Positions 35,161 through 48,700 of a stretch of 64,000 nucleotides of DNA are shown piece after piece. Source of the stretch: Nymphaea colorata (lineage: Eukaryota > Streptophyta > Magnoliopsida > Nymphaeales > Nymphaeaceae). Every line of letters starts with the position of its first letter. The stretch's first letter is position 1. The notes under the pieces were generated by a model. That model saw only the letters and a program-made list of their open reading frames with translations, searched no databases and was not told the origin of the DNA. The translations under genes were made by a program, and so were the position numbers. Where the stretch lies: positions 3,388,723 to 3,452,722 of the forward strand of contig NC_045145.1 in the NCBI RefSeq assembly GCF_008831285.2, read 5' to 3'.

Positions 35161-35920
35161 TAAGTTGTTAAATTGTGGAAAATGTTGTTCCCAGAAAAGA
35201 AACTGACCGATGAAGCTTGTTTGAGGAATTAAGGGCAATAGTTGGACTGGAAGGGATTGTCAGGGAAAATGAGATGGAAAAAGGAAATACAGTTTGGAGC
35301 TTCCCCACTATTATTAGCGCTCTCTCTTCCTCTCTCTCCGAGGGGAGGAAGATTGTGAAACGGAAGAGACGAGCACAACGGAATTCGATCTCTGAAGCAT
35401 CACGATCTCGTTCTTGGTAGACAGACGTGAAAGTTTCCATTTCCCCTTAATTTCTGCTATCTGTCCGGCAAGTTTTTTTTTTCTCTTAATTGGAGTTTTT
35501 TGATTGATGTATGCGGTGGAGATGTTTGGGGATTGAAAAACTCGGACATTTGATATGGAGTTTCTGGCTTAGATCGTAAAATTGTTGCATGATACGTGAA
35601 AGAACGGAAGACGGAGTTTAGCTCCGTCTGGAGCCCATTTTCTTGGGCGATTGGCTACTGGATCGGAGGCCACCGGAACTGGGATTTGGTGTTTTCAGAG
35701 GTAACGAATCATGCCACTGTTTGAATTGGACTTGGTCTAGGGTTTTGAGAAATAGTTGATGGTGTTTCGTGTGCTGCAGTCTTTCTGCTCTATGACTTGA
35801 TCTTCAACGGAGAGGTTCTCTTTTTGGGGAGTGGATATTCTTTTAGTCCTTAAGTTAGTGGGAACGCGTAATTAAAAATCTAAAGGTTGGAAAGGATTTG
35901 GCGATCTGCGGGGCGCAGAC
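35161..35920 (+). promoter_or_regulatory. Promoter / 5' UTR region of the macro-CRAL-TRIO gene
   Basis: A CT/GA-rich block at about 35310-35420 (TCTCTCTTCCTCTCTCTCCG) followed by GC-richer leader-like sequence up to the ATG at 35921 is typical of a plant core promoter and leader. The exact transcription start cannot be fixed. Short upstream ATGs are present, and an intron in the leader is possible. Confidence 0.4.
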
Positions 35921-38900
35921 ATGTACCGGTCGGCGGCGTCCATGGCTACGTCCCGAGGGGGGGTGGCCACTGATAGCGGGGACAATGTCGTGACGCTCGA
36001 CCAAGTTCCGCGTTGGATTGATGTAGAGCAACGTTCTTTGTCTCCCCGTGATGGTGACGACCATCCGTTCTCAGACCAGTGTTTTGCGGATCCACTGATA
36101 GCCCCTTCTACTGCGGAGACCAGCTCCGCCGGAACTCTGTCGAAGTTTCCAGTTGATAACGACATCAATTCGAAGATCTATTTATGGCGTGGCCAACCAT
36201 GGAACCTTGAGGTTGATGCGGTAGTTAATTCCACGAACGAGGTACAGGGTTTATCTTCGTCTTGCAGTATAAACCTTTCTTTAATTTAGATTCCAGCTTG
36301 CTGCTCTCACCTTTCATTATCTTATCTTCAATTGCATAAACTTTTGAATGAATTTGACAATGTCATGACAAAATTCATAATTCAATTGTTCAGATTTATT
36401 TTATATCTAATACCTAGATTAATTCTTGTATTCATCTTTGGTTGTGATTGAAGCGACTATTCGTCGAATGTGGCCTAATCTTTGTTCACGATGTATGCAT
36501 TTTTTTTAAGGGCATCGTGTTGGGCAAAGCCCAACCACACAATCTAGATACAGGTATTCCACAAGGTCTAGGCTTGCAATGTTAAGCGGATGGGAACCAC
36601 TCAGGTGACTTGTCTTTGCATATTCTAGTTCCATTGACCATATTTACATTTGATAGACAGTTTTCTATATAACTAGAACTTTGATCAACACACACACACG
36701 TTTGACGTTAGCAAAATGCAAGAAAAAGTTGCAGATTTGAGTAATTTCCTATCGCCCACTCTTCTGCGTTTTAAGCCTTCTGGGATAACATTTACCATAT
36801 CTCTTGGCAAGACTGCAACCAATGTTCACTTGGTGGACCTGATGAGGCCGAGAGGCTGTTGCTGTTCATGCAGTTATTGTTCAGATGTACTTACCTCTTG
36901 AGAAGCGGTTGGGGAAGGATCATGAGAAGGGTCCTGTCCAGCGGATGATCACGAAACTTAGACACTACAACAAGAGAATCCCTAGAAGGAGACTCGTAAA
37001 GGAATGACTCCAAAAGAATAGGAGGAATAGGTTGTGGGTCAGATGATAGTGACATCTCAGTAGAGGTAGGTGAGGAACTATAATAAGGCTCAGACTCAAA
37101 GAATGTCACATCCGCACTGATATACTCCTTTTGAGTCAAGAGGTCAAAGCATTTGTAACCTTTATGATTCCTGAAGTAGCCAATAAAGATACACTTAATG
37201 GCTTGGGCACCCAATTTATCACGTGTGAGTCCAAATATGTGAACGAAGCATGTGCAACCAAATACTTTAGGAGCCACTAGAAACAAGGGTCGTTGTGGGT
37301 GCACAAGTTTAATGAGAACCTTGTTGTCAATGGAGGATGAGGGTAAACGGTTGGTCAAGTAACAGGCACTAAGGATGACATCTTCCAAAAAATATGCAGG
37401 TAGATTAGTATGAAGCATTAGGGAGCGTGCTGCATTTAAAAGTTGGCGATGTTTCCACTCAGCTACTCCATTTTGCTGGGAGGTATGGGGACAAGTAAAC
37501 TGAAGAGAAATGCTATTATCAGAGTAAAATTTCATTAAGATAAATGCCTTGAACTCAAGAGCGTTATCAGTGCGAATGCTTTTAACAAGAATACCAAACT
37601 GGGTCTTTATTTCAATAATAAGGTTCTTGAGAGTACATATGACTTCAGACATTTCTTTCAAAAGAAAAACCCAAGCGACTTGAGAATAATTATCAACAAT
37701 GACAAGGAAATAACAAAATCTAGACCTACTAGCAACTCTGCTAGGACCCCACACATCAACACGAAGAAGATCAAATAGTCCACAACTGGGCGGACTAAGA
37801 CTCGATGAATAACTGCTACGGGTGTGCTTGCCAAGTTGACAGCCCCCCAAGGGTACATTCGGAAGTGGGCTCGGGAACCCGAGGGGTCGTCGGAAAAAGA
37901 GCAGCAGCCAGTCCTTCCAGCCGCCGATTGTACGATTTTCGGTCACTCTCGTTTCTCAGCTGTCCGTAGTCGGATGAGGCTGAATCTTGGCCCGTTGAAC
38001 AGCTTGTCGCCGGACGAATCTTTTCACACTGGAACATCTTTGGTACTAATAGATGAGGAAGTAGGTAACATGAGCTTGGAGACAGATGGATGACCAAGTC
38101 TGAGATGTCACTGAAAGGAGGAGGACAATGAAAAAGTTGAAACGGCTGCAATACCCACAGAATCAGACAGGAAGTAGATGCCCCCTTTCTTATAGTCTCC
38201 ATCAATCGTCTTTCCAGTTTGCAAGTCCTGAAATGAACATACACTAAAGTCAAATGTAACACGACAATGTAAATCATTAATCAATTGTCCAACTGATAAA
38301 AGATTAGTGGGAAACTTAGGAGCATATAACACATTCGGAATTGTCATAGACTGAGAAATCTTAATATCTCCATAACCCATAATAGGAGACCATCTACCAT
38401 CTGCAAGTCTCACATGACGTGTCTGAGGTAATGAGTGTAGCACGATAAACGTAGAAGGTCTATTACAAAAGTGCCTCGATGCTCCTGAATCAATAATCCA
38501 AGTAGTACTTGTATCATATGGAGCAGTATCAATGGACATAGCACTGTCCATCATAACTGTAGAGGCCGACGGTTTAGTAGATCTGTGTACTAAAAACTCT
38601 TCATACTCTGACCTATTGATATTTACAGTCACAGTCGCAGAATTGGAAGAAGATAAAGACCCCTCTACTACTGATGAAGCTGTCTGGATAGATCCAATAG
38701 GAGACTGTAATGAATCCTTGCCCTGCTTAGATGCAACACCTCTTCCTAGGGGTATAGCAGAAGGACGACCATGCTTATTCCAACATCTGTCTTCCGAATG
38801 CCCTATTTTTCCATAGAAGGTGCACTGAAATCTACCACGACCTCCTCCTGACCCTCGACCTATGCCCCTCCCCCTGAAGAAATTACGTCCACGACTTCTT

Positions 38901-39672
38901 GAAGCTACCAAAGCAGAGAGAGTGGCATCGGTGGAAGACGTAGAAAGAGTCATAGCAAGACGGCTGAGTCTGTTGTAAGCCTCAACTAGGTCAGGAATTT
39001 TTGCTCCAACCAACATCTGTGCCTTTGCTACTACATACTTGGGAGAGAGACCCTGTAGAAACTTTTCTACCATAGACTATTCACCATGAGTCTTGTGGCA
39101 TGTGGGACATGGAGGACGCAAAGCTTTAAGTCTTTCATAGATTGACTTGATGGGAGCGAAGTACTGAGCAGGACTTTGGTTACCCTGTCGCAAATTAAGT
39201 AATTCCTCTTCCATCTGCAAGATCTTGCTAACATTCTTTTCATTTGAGTATGTTTGCTTCAAAAAATCCCACATTTGTTTGGCAGAGGTATAATATGCAA
39301 TAACAGAGGTAATCTGTGGTTGCACACTATTCATGGTCCATGACATGACAATATTATTATCTTCTTTCCATGAACTATATCTTCCACTATTCATCATTGG
39401 CTCATTTTCTTCTATAACATGTTCCTTTCGATGTCCAATCACAGACATCATAAATACACATGACCAAATCTCATAGTTAGATCCATCTAACTTTACAGTA
39501 GAGCCATAAGAAAAGAGATTGTCTGTGTTCTTATGCTCATACTGCATCTCTGTCTTGCCTTCAGCGGCTATAGTGCACGACTTGACAATGTGATCTTAAT
39601 CTGGTTGCACTATGATATAATCAAGAGCATAGCATGCAACAATCAACTTGAGAAAACTTAGGCAGCACAATA

Positions 39673-39703
<31 letters not shown>

Positions 39704-42700
39704 TTCGCACCAAAAGAAGTCCTTAAAAAGATTTCTATGAACTTGCTGCTCAGTAAATCAGTCCACCAATCATAGCAATCAAGAAATGAACAAGAATATA
39801 TGAATTTGCTGTTCAAAACAGTCCCCCAGGTTTCTACGTATCCACGTATGCATATAAAAAAAACTTTGCTGTTCAAATCAGTCCACCAGACTATAAAACA
39901 AACATTCAATCTGAAAAAAAATATACCCAACATGCAACTACTCCACTTGCAGCCATTTTTCCACAGTCAACAAAAAATATGATAAGAATATGGTCCACGT
40001 GCAGTTAATCTTCCACGAGCCCAGATCTGAACAAGAATCCACATGCAACTACTTTTCCACGAGCCTAGATCTGAATAATAATGGAGTCCATGTGCTGCTA
40101 TTCATCCACGAAGCTAGATCTGACTTACAACTTTCCACTGCAACTCCCACGCAGTTGCTTACGGTCCACTACATCCACGTTGGGGACCTAATCACACATA
40201 CCTCTCACATGTGATTAGTCCCCTTCCACGCTGCTTCACTATCTTTCGATCAGCAGAGAGAAGAGAGAAAGGAAGGATAGAGGAAGAGAAGAAGTGGGAA
40301 GAGATGGGAGAGGAAGAGGAGAAGGGGTCGCTGGAAAATCACGACAGCCGCCGGCGGAGAGGGGTGGAGATCGCCGGCTCTGATACCATGTTACAGCCGG
40401 CAACCTTAGAGAGAGAATCATTAATCCATTCACTAACCCTAATCTCCATAATAAAGAGATTAGGGTTGAAGAGAGATTTACAAAGTACATCAACAGAAAA
40501 TAGAGGAATGTTTAAAGAGACCTCCTAACTATTAAATATTGCAAAGAACCACCTAGAAACATAAACTCTTCTAATTCAACATCCTTCATGGTTCATAACC
40601 GAAAAACCCATTTAACATCTATTTCTCCATCTGCTGAAAACGTTTATCTTAAGTCAACCAGAATGGTGGTTTCCAACAATCAGCGGAAATGCAAGGATGT
40701 GGTCTCTATTCTCTACAATGGTTGTGGACCATCAACTGTGTATTCGATTCATTATAAACTCTGCCCCATGTTATACTGTCATTCCTTTGTTCCCACATTA
40801 CGTGAACCCCAAGTTGAAAACTGAAACATGGTCAATGCACTGGATCAGCATGGAAACCAACTTTTCACTTTTCAGACATGCAAGTTCTTCTTCCAGCATT
40901 TGTGGAGATTGATCTTGTAATGTTGCATTCAAGGAAGAGGTGATTTATTTATGCTTCTGGCTTGGCAGATAAATAGCGTCTGTTTGCAATAGAAACCCCA
41001 CTTTTTTGTATGACCTTAGCACATATTTTAGCTCACATTGCAAACATGAAAAAGTCATACTTGTCATTTCTATTACTGATTGGATGTTCAACAGCCTTGG
41101 TAGCTACTGGAAAATTCCTTGAGAAATCAATAGCATGGGAATATGTTGAAGAAGGCTCTAGTTATCTGATCTTATCTGAGTTTAACGTATTTCAAAGAAA
41201 TCATCTTACCAGTTATTGTGCTTCTGATGAACAGGATTTGAGAATCTCTATCTGTAAATTAACCTGCAGGTTTTTTTTTTCCTATTCATTTTGACATGTC
41301 TTTGGCTTTTAATCATCTTTTTCCTAATAAATGGGCCTTGCCATGATTTCGATGAGTGCTTGTATCTATCAACAATTTGGTATCCCTTTTCAATTAATTG
41401 AGATAGTTTTCCATCCTGTGGTTGGAGTGGGATGTGGTAAGCAATTTATTTGGGGTTATGGTTTCTAAGAAAAAGATGAAAATTCACGGTAAACAATTAT
41501 AGGTGTTTCTGGAGCTGGGATATCATGCCAGTTCAGGTTTCAACTCACCTTCAGGATTTGACAGTGGAGTTGGAGGTCTAAGTACAGATTATATTGCATA
41601 CCACTCATTTAGACATGCAGCAAGTTCACCATATACAATAGTAACGTACAATGCAGCTCCATGTAAAGGAGTCACCTTCATGACTGCTCATTGTTAGAAC
41701 TACATATGGGATATCTCAACCCAAGATCGTACTGCTTACTTGCATATGATTATGCAATCTCATAATGCTTACTTAGATAGAAAGCATAGTAATCAGAACA
41801 AGTAGGTTTAGTTGTTGAGGCATGGACTAGTCCACGCCTAGGTGTGAGTCCACACCTAGGCATCACCCTCTGTGAGTCCACACTCGTCTGTCCATCACTT
41901 AGGCGACAGGTGTTAGACTGGTGCCTAGGCTGGACTAGGCGCTAGCACGCCTAGTCCATGGGAAGGTGAAAAGTCACCTTTCCTTCAAATTAAGTCCTGT
42001 AATTTTATTATACACTGTTATACTGTATATACTTATATTATATGCAGTTATGTTATATAATTTCTGTTCTTTGAGTACAGTTTGCTGTACGTTAATTACA
42101 TTTCTATATCAACTCATCAAGTGGAAGTTTCAGCCAAATGTTAAGTACATTTTCTATGAAGCCATGAATTTCTGTATATATCTTATGTGCTCTAAAACAT
42201 ATTTTGTGGAACGTATGCCAGCCTTCTTGCCCATGTTAAACCCTAGGTTTATGGTAAAATGACCACCAGTTTCTTTTGTTTAGTGCATATCTAGTAATCA
42301 AAGAAATACGTGGAGACCTCACTTCAACATAGTATGATGTTAGAGCTGCAAAGAAACAATATGAACTATGTAGATGATAGTCCACAGTCCACAGTCCACA
42401 CATGAAGCATAAAACATTTCCTAAATTACTATGTTGTAAAAATCCTCTTTGATGCTTATACTTATCAATGCATGGTCATCAAATATTTAGTACACAAGTA
42501 ACAGAGTAAAAGTTTGTTAAATATTGGTAAATTTCTTCATCTTCATTTACAGGCTAAATGCAGTTCTTGATTATGGCAACTAACCTTAGCTAGATATGAC
42601 ATGATTACAGAAGAGCTCTCAAACAACTGAAGTGTTAGTACTTACTACTTAGTAACAGAATAAAAGTCTGCTAGATATGAGACGCCTTTTAGGCCAGGCG

Positions 42701-45700
42701 TGGCTAGGCGCCAGGTGTTGGCTGGTGCCTAGGCAGCACGTAGATGCCTTGACAACTACGCAAGTAGGGATGTAAGCCTGCTTGATGCGCTGATATTAAA
42801 TCCTGAATGGGGTTCCCATAATAATTTGAAGCTTTCTAGCTGCTTTGGCAGATCTGGCTTTTCTAGTAGGAGCTTTAAGAAACATGTATTTTTAGCTGAA
42901 GTTATAGTCATACAGATTAATGACTTGGCAAGTTTGCATGCTATAACATGTCCATTTTAAGGATTTAAATTTTAAAGCCAGTACTTTTCATGAAAAAGTT
43001 ATCGACAACTAAAATAATAATATGAGCAGAACCTGAAAAAAAGTCCTTAGTCCTTTCAACAGTCCTTGTCCTGAGCATGTCAATTTTAGTTATTGTTCTT
43101 GTTCTTGTATACTCCTTTTGCTATTTTATAGACATGCTGCAGGAAAGAAAATCAACATCTTATCCTGATTTCAGTCAAAGGCACACCAAAGTTCCAAACT
43201 CCTGCCTAGGTATTGGGTGGTAGCCTAAACACCTAGACTGAGGCACTTAGTCTGTCCAAATAAAAAGTGTCAGTTATTGTAAGTTGTTTTGTTTTTACTG
43301 CCTTCTATATTGATTGAGATGGAGCTTTTTTAAAAGTTCCATTTTGACCCTTTTATCTCATTTTCTGTTTCCCCATTTTATTGTTTCTGCCTTTTCTTTT
43401 TCTGTTGAGCAGGACCACCTTGGCCTTTCTATGGGGTCTGCCACCCAGGCATGCCTAACACCTTAACTGCACATCTATCCTATTGGGGGGACTTTGACTC
43501 ATATGAGATAGCAACTTGGCTAGTTAATGTCTTCCACTAGTGTTTGCTTTTCTTTTCTGTGTTTTGTTTTTGTGTAAGGTACTTCAAATGAAGTGGTTTT
43601 GCATATGTGTACTGTTTCATAGACATGATGAAGTGGATTCCATTCGATCTTGTAACTAGCTCTAATTTGCACCCATTTCAGAGCTTGGATGAAGCACACA
43701 GCAGTCCTGGACTGCATGCTGCTGCTGGACCTGGTCTTGCTGAAGAATGTGCCACACTGGTAAGGTTGGTTTGTTGGTTTAGTTACATGGGTTCATATGA
43801 TCTTTCACTTCTGATATCTTGGATATGAACAATTATGTTAATGTTTCCAATTGTGCCAATGGGTGGATTGTCTTTCAGGGTGGATGTCGAACTGGTATGG
43901 CAAAAGTTACCAATGCATATGACCTTCCTGCTAGGTGTGTTTTTCAGAACAGATATCTTCCTCTTATCTTATTATGTTCCATACCTGAATCTCCTGCTTA
44001 ATAAGATAAGTTAAGAGCCTTCCCTACTATTTTAATGTTATTGGTAAGTGCTTCTGGATTAGCTATTCAAATTGAAGAATACTATTTCACCCTTTGTTCT
44101 CCAAGAAAACTGATCATCATTAATTTTTTATTTGGTATAATTAGTTAACTAAATTCTGTCCATGCAACAAGGAATTAACTTTTGTGATTTAGTTCATCAT
44201 CTTCTCCATATTCACTTGGATATGCAGGAGAGTGATTCATACGGTTGGTCCAAAGTATGCCGTGAAATACCATACTGCTGCAGAAAATGCTCTTAGTCAT
44301 TGCTACCGTTCATGTCTTGAACTTCTAATTGACAATGGACTTCAGAGGTTTGTGGTGGAAGCCATAATTTCTTTTTATGTTAACATGCAGCTTTATGTTT
44401 AACCTGTTTTTGGAGAATGCCCAAGTATATCATGACTTGACTTCCCTCTTTGGCATTTTTCTGAGGCAGTATTGCTATGGTCTGCATATATACAGAGGCA
44501 AAAAATTACCCACGAGAACCAGCTGCCCATGTAGCAATTAGTGAGATACTATTTAACTTATCTCATCTATTTAGTATTTTATTAACTTGAAATTTTTGTG
44601 CATCATTCACCTAATGATTTTTTTTGTGCAGGAACTGTTCGACGATTTTTGGAGAAACAAAAGGATAAGATCAACGCAGTCGTATTTTGTACAACCACAT
44701 CCTATGATACAGAAATATACAAAAGGTGCTTGAACTTCGGCTTGGAAGATCCTATCAGTGTGAAACTCATGAACCACCAACAAAAATTATTTTGGTTATA
44801 CAAACTTATCAGTATTTTGTCTTAGTCCTAGGCTCCTAGCCGTATTGCCCTTTATTAATATTATATACTTTGAAAATTTTCATCCTTGTATGTTGTCATG
44901 GCCTTATTGTTTTGCTTCTGAGTTCCTATACTGAATCATGATGCTGGAAACCAATAACTTTCTTAGTAATACCTGCAAAGTTGTGGTCCACGCAGACTGC
45001 TTCCACTTTATTTCCCCAGGGATAAACTTGAAGAGGAGTTGGCACTATCAAAGCTTCCGGCAGATGTAGGGGACGAAAATGGTGAAACAACTATCGATGA
45101 ACGTAAAATCAGAATTAAGCCTTTACCTGCTGTGTCGGCAACTGTATCTAGACCACCTTCACCTGAGGTTAATCATCCTAGCAATGATGTTGGTGATGTT
45201 GGTTGTGTACAAAGAAGGTTGGTAATTTATCAGTTAAAATTTTGCTAAATGTAATTAGCTTTTTATTTATTGACACTGAAAATGTTAATATTGCTTGTTA
45301 AATTGGCATCATAAAATGGCCATTTCACATGCTTGTTTAATGCTGATAACAGATTGTGTGTTAGCATATGCGTTTATCGTCATTTTGTTTAACTGGGTAG
45401 CCTATACACATTGTTGATTCTGTATTGTCCGTTTTCTTTGTTTTCTGTGGAACGGTACAGTTCTTTCAACATTTCAACACAATCAAGCAATTGATATTTA
45501 AGATTCTTAAAATTCTTTTCTTATCATACGGCAGTTGACATGTGACATTGTATGACTCTGTTGAGGGTCACTTTGAAATTCTTTGGGTTGCCAACTATAT
45601 AGTCAAAAACAGTATACAGCTGATCTTTAAAAGGACTAGGTGAGAGCTAGCCAGGTCAAAAATAGCAAATGGAAGAAGGAAGAAAAAGAAAAAGAAGAAT

Positions 45701-48700
45701 AAAGAAAAAAGAAGAAGAATATGATGATGCAGAAAACAACCTTCTTAAGACCTTTATTCATTTTCATGCCTAGGCAGTACAGTCTAGACAAGAAGGTGGC
45801 TGTCCTGGAACTGGGTGTGCTTAGATGAGCAACTAAGCACAATTTTGGCTACATAGGTTGCCAATTAGCTGTTGCTCCAGCCTATAAATTGTTGCTTCAG
45901 CTACTTTTGTTTTCTTTGTCATGATCTCGTCCTTGTTCCTTGTTTTAGACATAAGCGAGAGCTTACATCAATTCTTGTTCAGGTAGTTTAGATTATGATA
46001 GCTTTTCTGGATTGATCTTCTTGAATGGTTTGCCATTAACAGAACATTGCTTCCAATTTTCACAGGCACACGTCATCCTTGGATTCATACTTGGATCCTG
46101 CATTCATGTCGTTGACAAAGGATCCAGATCAGAAGCGAAAAGAACAATGGGAAAAGGCTGCTCAAGCTCAGGCTGGGTGGAACTGTGCTAAATTTTTTGG
46201 ATTTGGTGACCTTGGTAGCCCTCCACTAACTCCAGCAGAGGAATATTCACTTCATGCCAGATATCTTGCAAAAGCAAATTCACTTAATCTTTCAGAAATT
46301 GCTGAAATGAAGATTGTGTAAGCCTTGTTTTTCCATAAAATGGCCATGTTCATACCTGATTTTCTTCTCGAAAAGGAAAATTGAGTCAAATTCAAAGTTT
46401 ATTGTTTAGCTGAAGTGGTTGCTGTGCAATGACTTGGTGGTTCAGTTTGCTTATCATGGTGTTTTAAATATCAAAATGTGGTTCTGTTTTCTGAAATTCT
46501 TTCTCTTTTTTTGCCCATCTCAGCCCTTTGTTGGTTGAATTCTTTAGTCCCCAAACTTTTTGCCCCAAAGGATAGCTTAAACTCAATCTTTGACTGAGAT
46601 TAACACTTGGGAAAAATAATTGGTTGCCCACTGAGCTCACTCCGTTGCACGAGAAGTTGCATGGCCACATAGATGCACCCATGTGACATGGATCTCAGTG
46701 GAGGATGCAGATATACAGTCTGACTTGTGTTATGCATATTTTGGACAAGCTTATCCATGCATCCTCAAGTTGCAATTTGTAACTTTCTTTTGTTTGTTCT
46801 TTCATTCTCGTTGACTTCATTTTTTCCATTTCATTTTAGATATCGTGGGGGTGTGGATAGCGAGGGACGCCCTGTCATGGTTGTGGTGGGCGCTCATTTT
46901 CTACTCCGTTGTCTTGATCTGGAGCGCTTTGTCCTGTATGTTGTCAAGGTATTTGCCATGGATGGCTGGTCTTATTGGAAATTATAAGCTTCTATTGTTT
47001 TCCTCATTTTATTTGTAGTACACCAGGTATTATTTTGCCTCCTCAACCAACAGTGTCCAATAGTTCTGCTGGGTATGCTTGAAAAGCTCACCCTTTTTTC
47101 TCTCATGAACACAAAAATGCTGATTCATGCATGATCTAATTTTAAGTATTAAGCAAAGATAGTTGGTTATGTTGACTTGCATTATGTTGGCTGGGCTTTT
47201 ATGGTGCATTATTTTAAGTCACAGAAAATGCGTTTTTTTAAAAAAAAAAAACTCGAAAAAAACACGATAAATTAAATGGCCGTTTAAAACTTTTAAAAAA
47301 AGCATTTTTTTGAAAAAAACGTTAAAAAAGAAAAAAACGCGTTTTTAACACATTTTTTTTCACTTTTTCCAGTTTTTTTTTAATGCCAAACCTTTTTTTT
47401 AATTTTCTATTTTTTATTTGTTGCAAATTTAGTTATCTTTTGATGTTTGTGTTATGAGTTTCTCACTTATTTTATTTCTCTCATTTTTAGTTTTTTCAAA
47501 TTTTTAAAAATTTATCGTATTTTTCCCTTTTTTTCAAGCTCGTTGTATTATACCCGAAAAAAACCTTACTGTTTAAAACATGAGACATTATTTGTGACTA
47601 TGATTTTAATACTGAGCAATTATTTAAGAACTATATTGTGCTTCTGAGTTCAGTGGTGATCTCTAATTTCTTTTAGTATGACTATATTCTTTATACTTCC
47701 CTTTAGTGTTTCTACTTTCTACGTTTAGACAAGCCTTTTCTTTTTGAGGAAAGATAGAAGGGGAACGGAATTTGGACATCTCAAACTTTATATTTTGTCT
47801 TTTTCTTCAGGAATTTGAGCCATTGATACAGAAGCCTTATACAATTGTCTACTTTCATTCTGCTGCATCTTTACAACTGTAAGTGTGCTGAAACCTAAGA
47901 AGGACAAATGCATGGGAATTCTCATTTTAGACCTTGCTGTAATACTTTTTTTCTCCAGAAAAAAGATATGGGTTGCACAATGGTCATGATTTTGCTTTGA
48001 TATATCATCTGCATTTTCAAAAGTTTTATTTATAGTTCCACTTGGTGTTGATTGCTGAGGAACTATGAGCTCGGAAGGGCATCCCTTGCATAATATATTA
48101 GTAGGATCTTTTTTTCCTTTTATGATTACTTTGGTACTTTTTCGATGAAAGTGGGCTGGGAGTCCCCTTCCATTTGAGAAAAAATAAAGAATAATATGTA
48201 CAAATCAAAGTCGACCAAAAGGTCTAACTACCTCTGCTCAGAAAGCAAGGTAAGAACATCAAAAGATAAAGCTTGTTTATATACTATCATCTTGCCAAGA
48301 ACATTATTATCATGGTAAAAACTAAAAACCATTGATTAGAGCTGACTCCTTAAGATCATGGAGCCATGATTTCCACTGCACGTTGTTAGCTCTGAGCCAA
48401 ACTCTGCTAGCACAATCAGGAACATACTGCAGAAGGCTTAGCCATATATCTGTTTCAACAAAACCACCAGATCGAGTGTCAGGAAGAGCTTGCTTGGGAG
48501 ATGATTTCTCCATTATACCAAAGAATGCCAGCACAAAAATAGCTTGTTGTCGTTTTTGCAGAGGCGATCTCAATCAGATATCCTTCCAAACTATCAGTAT
48601 GCCAGAAGGGACCGAACACTCCTATCAACAACCATAGTTGGATTGCCTTAAGCATCTGATCTGTCCTGTGATGTTTCAAAATATTTTCAGAACATGCCCA

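Larger units (their letters stand above)
36890..40581 (-). mobile_element. 3'-truncated Ty1/copia element in intron 1
   Basis: Antisense to the host gene. Its 5' LTR, primer site, leader, gag, protease and integrase are present in order from 40581 leftwards, but reverse transcriptase, RNase H and the 3' LTR are absent. The similarity ends near 36890. Without a second LTR the left boundary and target duplication cannot be verified. It accounts for about half of intron 1. Confidence 0.8.

Noticed and set aside
41010-41294. 94-codon frame in intron 1 with a hydrophobic N-terminus
   Set aside because: No homology and it lies within an intron of an intact gene; treated as chance.
44726-44825. Continuation of exon 6 of the macro gene through its donor
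   Set aside because: The read-through peptide is unlike the family. Splicing to 44996 restores LLPLYFPRD in phase.
45940-46010. Possible extra exon of the macro gene after TTTTAG near 45948
   Set aside because: It has no homology to the family, and the flanking exons join in phase without it.
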